Positions 55,300-64,000 of a stretch of DNA of 64,000 nt are shown one piece after another. Each line of letters opens with the position of its first letter. Position 1 is the stretch's first letter. The stretch spans positions 363,321,168 to 363,385,167 of the forward strand of contig CM048744.1 in NCBI GenBank assembly GCA_026315105.1, written 5' to 3'. The DNA is from Locusta migratoria (taxonomy: Eukaryota > Arthropoda > Insecta > Orthoptera > Acrididae). The translations under genes and the position numbers were made by a program. The notes beneath the pieces were generated by a model, which did not search any database, was not told the origin of the DNA, and saw nothing but the letters and a program-made list of their open reading frames with translations.

Positions 55300-55497
55300 C
55301 GCAAACAAGCTGCGGGCAGCACTTGCCCGCCTGCCGCTGCAGACGGCAGCCCGGCGGCAGGTGCTGCGGCTGCGGCATCCGCGGGCACACTTGCAGGCGG
55401 CACTGCACCGCGCCGGAGGAGCAGCGGCAGGACAGGCACGGATCCGCCGTCGCCACCGCAACGCCCTCCGCCACCGCCGCGCCCTCGTGCCGGCAAC
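55300..55497 (-). CDS. Internal exon encoding a VWC domain
   Basis: The minus strand encodes 66 residues starting GCRHEGAAVAEG, with PCLSCRC, VQCRLQVCP, PPGC and a closing GKCCPQLVCG. The ten cysteines fall in the order and spacing of a von Willebrand factor type C module (C, C-x2-C-x-C, C, C, C, CC, C). An AG acceptor lies at 55499-55498 and a GTCAGT donor follows at 55299. Length and phases (1-1) are those of a symmetric extracellular-module exon. The exon is about three-quarters G+C, unlike its AT-rich flanks. VWC modules occur in secreted regulators of BMP/TGF-beta ligands (chordin, crossveinless-2, kielin types) and in matrix proteins; which gene this is cannot be told from one module. 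The polypyrimidine tract before the acceptor is poor, so the 5' edge is the least certain part. No other exon of the gene was found. Confidence 0.8.
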
Positions 55498-55555
55498 CTG
55501 CGCACCCACCACGCGCTCACACCTCCCACCTCCCAACTGTCGTCACTCCTTCCCC

Positions 55556-55573
55556 AACACACACACGCACACA

Positions 55574-55611
<38 letters not shown>
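55556..55611. repeat. (CA)n microsatellite
   Basis: Imperfect then perfect CA repeat, 60 bases upstream of the VWC exon on that exon's strand, at the junction with the CR1-like LINE. Confidence 0.95.
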
Positions 55612-55614
<3 letters not shown>

Positions 55615-55619
55615 TTGCC

Positions 55620-56945
55620 TGCAGACTATACACAGCGCAGGTGACTCCCGTTTATAAGAAAGGAAAGAGAACTGACCCACACAATTACAGGCCAATATCG
55701 TTGACATCGGTTTCATGTAGAATTTTAGAGCATATTCTCAGTTCGAATATAGTAAATTTCCTTGAAACGGAAAAGCTTCTTTCTATGAATCAACACGGGT
55801 TTAGGGAACATCGTTCATGTGAAACTCAGCTTGCCCTTTTCTCACGTCTTGCGAGCCATGGATGAAGGGCAACAGGCGGATTGTGTTTTTCTCGACTTCA
55901 AAAAGGCGTTCAACGCGGTGCCGCACTGCAGACTGCTAACGAAGATACGAGCTTACGGAATAGGTTCACGGATTTTGACTGGCTGGAAGACTTCCTAATT
56001 AATAGAACGCAGTACGTTGTTCTCGAGGGCGAGTGTTCAGCAGAGACGAGTGTATCGTCAGGCGTGCCCCATAGGAGTGTGATAGAACCGCTATTATTTT
56101 CTATCTATATAAATGATCCGATGGACAGAGTAAGTTGTAATTTGCGGCTGTTTGCTGATGATGTTGTGGTGTATGGGAGGGTGTCGTCTTTAACTGACTG
56201 TAATAGCATACAAGATGACTTAGACAACATTTCTATTTGTGCGAAGAATGGCAGCTTGCTCTCAATGTAGAAAAATTAAGGTGATGCGCATGAGTATGAA
56301 AAACAATCCCATAATGTTCGAATACAGCATTAGTAGTGAGCTTCATGATGCTGTCGCGTCGTTCAAATATCTAGGCGTAACGTTGCAGAGCGATATGAAA
56401 TAGAACGAACATTTAAGGACAGTTGTGAGTAAGGCGGCCAGCCGACTTCGGTTTATTGGGAGAATTTTGGGAAGATGTACTTCACCTGTATAGGTACGCT
56501 TTTACGACCACGTCTTGAGTATTGCTCAAGTGTTTGGGACCCGCAGCAGATCAGTTTAAAGGAAGACATAGAGGCAGTTCAGAGGCGAGCAGCTAAATTT
56601 GTTACTGGTAGGTTCGACCAATGCGCGAATGTCACGGAAATGCTCCAGCAACTCATTTGGGGATCGCTGGAGGAAATACGATGTTCTTTTCGAGAATTTC
56701 TGTTGAGTAAATTTAGAAAGCCGGAATTTGAAGCTGAGTGTAGTACGATCTTGCTGCCGCCTCTTACATTTCGCGTAAAGATCACAAAGACCAGAAAAGA
56801 GAAATTAGGGCTCGTACGGAGGCATTCCTTTTTTCCTTGTTCTATTTGGGGTGGAATAGGAAAGGAAATTCCTAGTAGTGGTACAGTGTACCCTCCGCCA
56901 CGCACCTTACGGTGAATTGCGGAGTATGCATATAGATGTAGATGT
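55620..56945 (+). mobile_element. CR1-like LINE, 5'-truncated
   Basis: Reverse transcriptase pieces in order: VTPVYKKGKRTDPHNYRPIS, MNQHGFREHRSCETQLALF, CVFLDFKKAFNAVPH (motif A), WLEDFLINRTQYVVLEGE, SSGVPHRSVIEPLLFSIYIN (motif B), LRLFADDVVVYG (catalytic FADD, intact) and ASFKYLGVTLQSD. The C-terminus has LRPRLEYCSSVWDPQQ and VQRRAAKFVTGRF, ending near the (GTAGAT)-type tail at 56928-56945. The frame is broken at about 55865, 55970 and 56268. It is related to the copies at 22870-23985, 9393-9520 and 63480-64000. Confidence 0.9.
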
Positions 56946-57732
56946 ATACCAGTATGTTAATTACTGCACCCCAGAAAGCTGAATACACAATATAAACGCT
57001 GGTGGACGCACGTCTTCAAGAATCCTGAGCTCAGTAATATTGATCATTTCGAGCACCAGTACGATAAAGAAAGCACGGTGAAAGAATGTCAATGATAAAA
57101 TTGGTTGATGATGTCTCTGTACTCAGGAGGAAAGTGCCAGGTTTGGGAACTGATGTTCGGCTTGGGGTGGCGCGTTTCGCAATATTATCCCAAAGTGTTA
57201 AAGTGTCATAAGGCCAGATGGCCAGCCATTCACCAGAAAAACGCTCCGAAACGTTCCGTCCTATGTTATATACCCGTACGTCCGGTATGTGAATGGAATG
57301 GCGCGTTGGCCGAGGTTGTAACTGGAAAGTGTAGCAAGACGAAGGTTCCATGCTCGAATCTTCATCTCGAGTTTTTTTTTTTTTTTTTCGTCATACCGTT
57401 TCTTTCCTGATTCTTGTTCATTTACCTCATCAATACGTTAAATGAATATAATAATACTTAAATTTGCAATATTGTCAACAATTAGTGCTTCGTAAGTTCG
57501 AAGTACCTATTTGCTTTTCTTTATTGAAAAATAACTATACAACCTAATTCAAATTGAAAACTTGTGTTATTTTAACATTTTTCTATCCAAATTATTTCCT
57601 TCAAATATTTGTTCGTATTGTATACTGAATATTGTGTGCATGAGAGAACAATTTTCAGGTTGTGAAGACAATGAATAACAATATATTTATTCACTGGGTT
57701 CAGATATTGGACAAGAGCTAGAATAATATTTG
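56946..57732. other. Spacer with a weak tRNA-like head
   Basis: Mostly AT-rich. At about 57296-57388, GCGCGTTGGCCGAGGTTGTA, GCTCGAATCTTC and a poly(T) run look like a decayed SINE head, but the match is too weak for a firm call. Confidence 0.35.
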
Positions 57733-58200
57733 TGGTGTCGCACAAGTACAAAGTGCGCGCCACCTACTTTCGCCGCGCGCCGCCATGCACGCACGGCGCG
57801 GCGTTCTTACGACGACAGCCACGAGCGCCCTCTGCTGCAACTCCGCTCGTGGCCACCACTGAACGACATCGTTCACTTGGGACTGAGACAGGAACCAGTG
57901 AACACTTCGGAATCAGATAGGCACCAGTGAAGACTTGGCTATCGGACAGGCACTAGGCGGGCCTCTAGCTCAACTATGTATCTGCAGTACTGAGCAATGT
58001 AAAAGTTAAGTATTGTATAAATTCTGTGCAATATATATCTCGTTCTAATTTACTCTAGTGTTTCTAGTTTCTGGCTGCTCCCCTCCGTACCTGCACCAGC
58101 GTGCTATCTTTATTCCTGTGTCGGTCTCATTCCACTCGGCCACCGACACCTACGACGGAAACGAGACGCAAAAGCGGCGACGAGGCTGGGACACAAAAGT
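57733..58200 (+). repeat. Possible solo LTR
   Basis: Starts TGTGGTGTCGCACAAG, is GC-rich at the start and AT-rich at about 57990-58050, and is followed by GCGACGAGG and TGGCGACAAGG blocks that could be primer-binding-like sites. No second LTR, internal proteins or target duplication are seen. Confidence 0.3.
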
Positions 58201-58209
58201 GGCGACAAG

Positions 58210-59272
58210 GATGGGATACAAAAATCAAAAGCCACTACCATTGTTCTCCCACACCTCCCCTCTTCCTCGAAGAACGAGTGTGCATGTCGCAATTTTCAGG
58301 ATGTCACCTTCATTTTACAAAATCAAATAAAATATAAGCATTTTTTCTGCTTTCGTGTTTTCCGATATTTTAATTCAAGTCATTTGAACTTGAGAGTTTT
58401 TCGCAGTGGGAGTAGTACCACCGTGACAGCGTACTAGAGGGCGGATTCAGAACTTCTACCCTCCATTTCACGTTAAATTACCCGATCGGCAATATGCGGT
58501 CATCGTCTGTATGTGTGATTTGGGAAAAGCTATGTCCCAAAATTGGACTATTTTTTAATTTTTTTTTTACAAAATTTCGAATTTTCCTCCATTTATACAC
58601 GTGGCTGTTTGCTTGTATCAAAAGTGAGGGAGGTGGAAAATGTGGCACATGTGCATGACATTCATCGATGTCGCCATTGGAAACCTTGCAACAGTGTAGA
58701 TTGTGCCGTAATTTTTTTTATACTACTGGAAGCTAGGGCCGATTATCGTAATTATAACTGCCACCCTAAACCCAGCCACGCTTCACTATGGCTCAGTCTA
58801 ATACGAAATGAACGGGAAAGAATTCTTGCAAGTATAGACACACCGAGAAATTACATCAATCGAATCAATTCCCTGCTTTGCGTTTCCGTGGGTATATAGA
58901 ATGAAAACAGAATTTAGGAAAAAGATGCTTTGTTAAAAAATAATTTATTGTAAAGCAAGTGGATTTCCTAATTTTTTGCTTGCCCTCTTTCTTCATAAAC
59001 ATAAAGATCAGATGGTTTCCAGAGTTTGGAAAGAGCAAAGATTTTCTGCCCATTTACTCCCCACCCGCTCTCTCTATCCACCTGCTCCTGCTCCTCCCCT
59101 TGTGTCAGCTTCTCCCTCCTTTCTCTGACCATCTTCTCTTTCCTGTCTCTGTCAATTACACTTTCCTACATTGTAGCTATTCACAATTTAAAATATTAAT
59201 GATAATACTAACAGGCGACGATGAAGATACTCTTACAGAAAAGTAATCGAAGACAGTAAACACAGTTATTAA
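58210..59272. other. No recognised feature
   Basis: About 1 kb with pyrimidine-rich patches (about 59050-59140) and no supported element. Confidence 0.45.
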
Positions 59273-59283
59273 CAGACTTAGTT

Positions 59284-59482
59284 CAAATTCAAATGTTTGT
59301 AAATCTATCGGACCAAACTGCGTGGTCATCAGTCCGTAGCTTACAAACTACTTAAACTAAGGTAAACTAACCTACGGACAACACACACACCCATGCCCCA
59401 GTGAGGACTCGAATCTCCGACGGCGACCATTCGCGCGCTCCGCAGCGAGGCGCCTTAGACCGCTCGGCCACTCCACCGCGGC
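59284..59482 (-). mobile_element. tRNA-headed SINE (copy u)
   Basis: Minus-strand copy of the GCTGCGGAGCGCGCG head type with a short (CA) run after the head and B-box complement GGACTCGAATCTCC. Perfect duplication CAGACTTAGTT at 59273-59283 and 59483-59493. Confidence 0.95.
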
Positions 59483-59493
59483 CAGACTTAGTT

Positions 59494-59980
59494 ACCACGA
59501 TGTTTAGATTTCTACTGCTGACATTATCGACCTAGCAGTTGTGGCACTGGAGCCGCTCCGGTAAGCGTTTGTTACAAAAAAATGAAACATTCAAACATGA
59601 ATCTCCGCGAAATCCCATTTCACAAAATATTATTGTTACTTTTGTATGTCATTTCCACCTTACATCTGATCGGTACGCAGGTCAGAAGTTGTAAGCACTT
59701 CAGTTTCCACGTCCACATATTAATATTCAAGATTTTAATATGTGGTAGACAAGATAACATCAGGGCTATAGATGCTTACCGGCTGTATTGCTTTCGCACA
59801 TGGTATTTGTTTTGTGAACATCTAGACAAAGAACCTTATAGAATTATATAAGTGTCATTGGATTCCTTAATTAATCAATATTATGATTTACATTCACGTA
59901 CTGTTTGCTTAAGAACATTTTCTAGACTGAAAGAAAAATTCTGAGAATATGCTCAGTATTAGATAGGAGATAATACAGAC
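59494..59980. other. No recognised feature
   Basis: AT-rich spacer preceding the Tc1 terminal repeat. Confidence 0.5.
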
Positions 59981-60253
59981 ATAAAAAGTGTTGCATCATC
60001 TAGGTTCTATGATCTCCTGAACACAGACACAGTTCCTTAGATTGTGTATGTATATCACTCGTCCCGCAACAAAAGATGGAAAGAACCACACGTAAGCACT
60101 ACTAATGAAACGGAGTTCCAGTCATAACACCAGTAAGTACACTGCTTGTGTTGACTGTACTACTCTCGTGCCTAGAATATTAATTCCTAATCTTGGTTGT
60201 ATCCGCATTATTACTTTGCGACAGGAGGGACTCTCATCAAGAGAAGTTATCAG

Positions 60254-60451
60254 GCCGGCCGCGGTGGTCGAGGAGACTGAGGCGCTCCAGTCACGGTCTG
60301 CACGGCCACTACGGTCGGGGGTTCGAATCCCCCCTCGGGCATGGATATTTGTGCCGTCCTTAGTTGTAGGTAGTTCATAAGTAGTTTGTAAGTTAAGGGA
60401 CTGATGACCCCGTAGTTAAGTCCCTTAAGCTTAACAAACATTTGAACATTT
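60254..60451 (+). mobile_element. tRNA-headed SINE (copy v)
   Basis: Full-length, little diverged copy (GGCCGCGGTGGTCGAGGAGA, B box GGGGGTTCGAATCCC). Perfect duplication GAAGTTATCAG at 60243-60253 and 60452-60462 inside the transposase helix-turn-helix region. Nearly the same variant as copy p. Confidence 0.95.
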
Positions 60452-61384
60452 GAAGTTATCAGACGTCTCGGTGTGAAACAAAGCGATGTTGTTCGAACAT
60501 GGAGGAGGTACAGCGATACAGGAACTGTCGATGACTTGCCTCGCTCCGTCCGATCAAAGGCTACGACAAAAGGCTATGGATTTCAGTCGAAGAGACTCTG
60601 AGATGAACCCCACCATGCAGGCACAGGACGACTTGTTTTGACTCAGTCTGCACACAATAGGCTGCATGACATGCAACTTCACCCCGACGGCCATGACTAG
60701 GTCCAACTTTGACACCTAGACACTGTGCAGCGCAGCACAGATGGGCCTATCATCATGCTGAACGGACTCAAGAAAATTGGCATCAAGTGCTATTCACAGA
60801 TGAGACTAGCATCTGTCTTCAACCAGACAATCGTCGGAGAGGTTTTCGGAGGCGTTCTGGTCAGCTTGAATGTCTTAGACACATCGTTAACGTCTTCAGC
60901 GAGGTGCTCGTTCCCTGATGTTTTGGAGTGGTATTATTTGATACCACTGGTGGTCTTAGAAGGCAATCAAACGGCTAAACGGTACTGGGATGACGTACTC
61001 CGACGTATGTTGCAACCATATCAGCAACTTGTCGTTGAGAGGGTCCTATTAAAAGAGGAGAATTGTCGCACTCATTGTGCACATCTTGTAAATGTGTTCC
61101 TTGGAGTTAACGAAATCGCAAGATTAGACTGGTCAACATGTTTACCAGACATGACCCTTTAGGAAATACCTGGGATACATTGAAGTGGGCTGTTTTTGGA
61201 CGAAACGGGCTCCTAACCAATATGAGGGATCTACGTCGAATCGCCGTTGAGTATTGGGACAATTGGGATAAACTGTTCCTTAGTGATGTGGTTGACAGTA
61301 TGCCACGACAAAAACAGGCATGCATCATTTGAAGCGGACTTGTTACTGGGTACTAGGGGTACTGGTGTACGTTACAATCTGGGA

Positions 61385-61565
61385 CATGGCAGCGTGGTTT
61401 AAGGCGTCATGTTACTGACTGGGCAGATGTTTCCGCCGGAAGCTCGAGTCCTCCGTTGGACAAAGGCGTGTGTGTTGTTCTTAGTGTTAAGTTGGTTGAA
61501 GTAGTTGTCCTGGACTGATTACCATATCAGTTGGTACAGTAGGCTTACAAACTTTTGAACTTCCT
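61385..61565 (+). mobile_element. tRNA-headed SINE, old copy (w)
   Basis: Decayed head with GGTTTAAGGCGTCATG, B box GGAAGCTCGAGTCC, GGCGTGTGTGTTG, and a tail with GGCTTACAAACTTTTGAAC. It splits the Tc1 3' untranslated block between GTTACAATCTGGGA and CTGAAACACAAATTCA. Confidence 0.75.
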
Positions 61566-61718
61566 GAAACACAAATTCAGAATGCAGAGGTTATTGTCAA
61601 AAAAACTGTCAATTTATGTTTTCATGAGCAATAAAGAGAACTGGAATGCTGTGTTTGTATATATCTTTTCCACTTTTATGTAAATGGTCGCGAACCCCTA
61701 AATTTGTGGTGATGCAAC

Positions 61719-61720
<2 letters not shown>

Positions 61721-61769
<49 letters not shown>
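61721..61769. repeat. Poly(T) expansion at a Tc1 end
   Basis: The terminal TTTTT of the right inverted repeat has grown into about 49 T residues. The left end carries only five A. Confidence 0.9.
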
Positions 61770-61770
<1 letters not shown>

Positions 61771-62080
61771 TAAGCGTATTTTTCTCTGTGTAGGTGTACT
61801 TCTGTATTATTATCAGAATGTGACACTACTAATTGTAAACCACAAAGGAACAAAGTTTCAAGCTCTCAAAAATTATATTACTGGGGACCACACAAATAAA
61901 ATAAAAAAACAAGTAAAAAAAATATGTGCCAATATTTGTAAATGAATGAAGGAAACTTGAAAGTAGATCTTACTTTGCAAATGCGTATTCGTAATTATAA
62001 TTAAGGCATACTGCTCCTATTATGCCCGTATAATTCTCATGATGCGTGGCGTATATCTCAGAACTAGTTACATGGGACGT
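61770..62080. other. No recognised feature
   Basis: AT-rich spacer between the Tc1 element and the PLE remnant. Confidence 0.5.
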
Positions 62081-62121
62081 TATTAGTAGTTTGCTGTCTT
62101 TTTTCTCAGTCGCTTGTTAGT

Positions 62122-62158
62122 CATACGCGTTTCGTCTTTATTTACAAGGCATCTTCAG
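62122..62158 (-). ncRNA. Hammerhead-like core in PLE 3' region
   Basis: Minus strand: CTGAAGA (62158-62152), T, GCCTT..AAAGAC as an imperfect hairpin, GAAAC (62133-62129), GCGTA. CTGAAGA fits CUGANGA, ACGCGT is self-complementary and GTA follows as a possible cleavage triplet. GCCA before the box can pair partly with TGAC after GTA. It lies about 600 bases downstream of the GIY-YIG remnant on the same strand. Confidence 0.4.
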
Positions 62159-62466
62159 TGGCAAGGAATATTGTGTTTTACATTATTTTGCCTATTACTA
62201 TATTGGCAGTTTAGTTTGTAAACAGCCCTAGCACTTTTTCAATGTCTGACTAACGATATTTTGATTTTATTGAGACTTGCAGTTTTTGTAGACGCTATTC
62301 TATATGTGTTGTTGCCTCTCGTTGGCTGTTTTTATTTCTTCCTTTTTGTCATTGGGATATTTCGTACCAGTACGAGGCACATGCCAATTTGTTTGTGTGA
62401 TGGTTTTGTTTTCAATGGTGTTGCCAACTATTGAGTGTCTTTTGGTGCTATCTTTGCTTTTTATCT

Positions 62467-62469
62467 GTC

Positions 62470-62560
<91 letters not shown>

Positions 62561-62561
62561 T
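62467..62561. repeat. (TG)n(AG)n compound microsatellite
   Basis: TG repeats followed by AG and ATAG units, like those inside the element at 39715-40965. Confidence 0.95.
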
Positions 62562-63479
62562 GTGAGTTGGGGTTTATGCATTTGTTTTGGCCTGTTTATT
62601 TATTTGTTTGTTTTTTAATTAAATAGCGTGTGTGTGTGTAAATTTTCCTTTTTAATTGCTCAATTGTCTCATTTCTTTAAGGTTTGCAGGGAGTTTTCAT
62701 TGATGTTTGTCTGGTCATATTACTTGTTTGATCTTCGTTATAACTATTTGGATGTGATAGTTTTCTTGTGTTTTTATAAGGTGTTTTTTGTGAATGGTGG
62801 TCCTGATGCTTTTCATGTCTTAGTCTATATTGGTTGGATGATGTTTGAGTTGTTTTACGTGTTCGGCAAATGTGGAATGATTTGTTTCATATTTACAACA
62901 TTTAAGATGTTCTTTGTATCGTATTTTGAAATTTCTGTTTGTCATTCCTAAGTTTCTGCATCAAATCTTTGGAACTGAAGTATGTATACTCCCGATCCTG
63001 GAAATATGACTTTCTTGATTGTTGGTTGTAGTGGTTGGGCATTTTTAAGATATGCGGAGTTCCTGTTTCTTTTGTATGTTCGCCACTCTGTGTGTTGATT
63101 TGTGTGTGTAAGTCATGGTGTACCATTTTGTTTTTGCGAGGTGTTGTCATTCTGTGTGTGTTTGGTGTTGTGAATTGTATGTTTTGCTTCTTTATGGTTG
63201 TGTGTGTCGTATTCATTGTTACTTGCTATTTGCATCATTGTTCTAATTTCTTTTCCATAGTTATTCTTGTTGAGATGGATACTGTTTACTTTTTATAACA
63301 TGTGCCTAAAAGCAGGAAGCTCATCCCCAAAACCAGAACCTTGCTCTAGGTATGAGGGTTCGAGATAGCTAATCTTCCCTTGCAGGGCTGGACATCGGTG
63401 ATGATACGTACCTAGGCCTGCAAATATTGTTTGAGACTTTGTCATTGCGCAAGGTATTGATTCTGTTAGCTTGTTTGCT

Positions 63480-63700
63480 AAATTCAACCTTATTTCGACT
63501 GAGAGACTTATACAAAATTGCTTGTTGGTTTGGTTATTATTGGCTAGCTCTAAATGTTGAAACATGTAATGCAAATGAGAAGGAAAAAGAATCCCGTAAT
63601 GTTAAAATCAAATGTTTGTAAACTTACTGGACCAAACTGCTATGATCATCAGTTCCTAGACTTACAAAATATTTAAATTTACTTAACCTAAGGACACACA

Positions 63701-63748
<48 letters not shown>

Positions 63749-64000
63749 TACACAGAACCATGCTCAAGGAAGGACTCGAATCTCTGAAAGGAACGGCGTA
63801 ATCCGTAACATGGCGCTTTAGACCGTGTGGCCAATTCCGCGCTGCTCCGTAACTTCGAATACGGCATTAGCAGTGTTATGTTTGGTGCAGTCACGTCGAT
63901 TAAATACTCAGGTGGTCTGTTGCAAAGCTATGTGAAATGGAACGAGCATGTAAGGTTTTATGTATTTAAAGCTAATGGTCAAATTCGGTTAATTTGAAAT
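63480..64000 (+). mobile_element. CR1-like LINE fragment running off the window
   Basis: WLALNVETCNANEKEKESRN (63540-63600) matches the WQLALNVEK region after the catalytic box. After an intervening SINE, TTCGAATACGGCATTAGCAG to AAATGGAACGAGCATGTAAG parallels 56318-56420 in the 55620 copy. It continues beyond base 64000. Confidence 0.75.
63604..63846 (-). mobile_element. tRNA-headed SINE, GT-rich subfamily (copy x)
   Basis: Minus-strand copy with TCAAATGTTTGTAAAC tail, (AC)n at about 63696-63742 directly next to the head, B-box complement GGACTCGAATCTC and head end CAATTCCGCG. Imperfect duplication CCGTAATGTT (63594-63603) / CCGTAACTTC (63847-63856) in the LINE. Confidence 0.9.

Larger units (their letters stand above)
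59983..61725 (+). mobile_element. Tc1-like element, family A, end-to-end copy 3
   Basis: Perfect 16-base terminal inverted repeats AAAAAGTGTTGCATCA (59983-59998) and TGATGCAACACTTTTT (61710-61725). The plus strand encodes, with breaks, a helix-turn-helix region, SDVVRTWRRYSDTGTVDD-like sequence, TPRHCAAQHRWAYHHAERTQ, HQVLFTDETSICLQPDNRRR (first Asp intact), EENCRTHCAHLVNVFLGVNE (second Asp replaced by Glu), NTWDTLKWAVFGRNGLLTNM and MPRQKQACII at the C-terminus. Two SINEs are inserted. Right-end poly(T) continues to 61769. Confidence 0.9.
62080..63300 (-). mobile_element. Penelope-like element, 3' part
   Basis: The minus strand encodes, at about 62740-62990, a GIY-YIG C-terminal region: LGMTNRNFKIRYKEHLK, then STFAEHVKQLKHHPTNID, DMKSIRTTIHKKHLIKTQEN and YHIQ. 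LGMT corresponds to YIGMT/YIGQT and KEH to the following conserved helix. Downstream on the same strand are the GA/GT microsatellite (62467-62561) and a hammerhead-like core (62122-62158), the same order as in the PLE at 2160-6705. Confidence 0.7.

Noticed and set aside
55083..55610. Long minus-strand ORF of 175 codons overlapping the VWC exon
   Set aside because: It reads through a microsatellite and a SINE head in a different frame. Composition is low-complexity Ala/Gly/Val, whereas the shorter frame holds the ordered cysteines.
62300..62581. Ser-Leu and Cys-Val rich ORFs
   Set aside because: Produced by the TG/AG microsatellite.
1..64000. CRISPR arrays, operons, phage or plasmid features
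   Set aside because: No regularly spaced identical repeats with unique spacers, no clustered same-strand intact genes, and all coding remnants are eukaryotic transposon or exon sequence.

Overview
This 64 kb window looks like intergenic or intronic DNA of a large, repeat-rich arthropod genome. The mix of elements (RTE and CR1-like LINEs, Tc1/mariner relatives, Penelope-like elements and a very abundant tRNA-headed SINE) resembles a grasshopper or locust. That organism guess comes from recognising the repeat families, not from a marker gene. Nothing has bacterial organisation: there are no operons, rRNAs, credible functional tRNAs or CRISPR arrays.

The only convincing host coding sequence is one short, very GC-rich exon on the minus strand (55300-55497). 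It encodes a complete ten-cysteine von Willebrand factor type C (VWC) module bounded by AG/GT splice signals in phase 1-1. If it is real, much of the window is intron of a minus-strand gene for a secreted or extracellular protein.

Almost everything else recognisable is dead transposon. From left to right: a LINE tail (1-345); a Penelope-like element (PLE, 2160-6705) split by a nearly complete RTE LINE (2752-5969); Tc1 fragments (6.8-11.3 kb); a mariner-type element with very long inverted arms (12.1-16.2 kb) invaded by RTE pieces; RTE copies at 19.5-22.2 and 24.0-25.4 kb with a CR1-like LINE between them; Tc1 elements (25.7-27.9 kb); a second RTE-like family (27.9-30.6 kb); mariner and Tc1 remnants with local tandem repeats (32-38 kb); palindromic PLE-terminal elements (39.7-41.0 and 45.2-45.7 kb); an integrase fragment cut by a mariner-like element (41.7-43.0 kb); a RTE copy (43.3-44.3 kb); a SINE-rich stretch (44-55 kb); the VWC exon with a CR1-like LINE beside it (55.3-56.9 kb); a Tc1 element carrying two SINEs (60.0-61.7 kb); and a minus-strand PLE and CR1-like LINE at the right edge.

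At least 24 copies of one SINE family are present, many with perfect or near-perfect target-site duplications, so insertion order can be read directly. The most unusual recurring signal is a hammerhead-ribozyme-like core, a CTGANGA box, a hairpin and then GAAA, found in or near PLE-derived sequence at several places. In two cases it lies downstream of a recognisable GIY-YIG endonuclease domain on the same strand.
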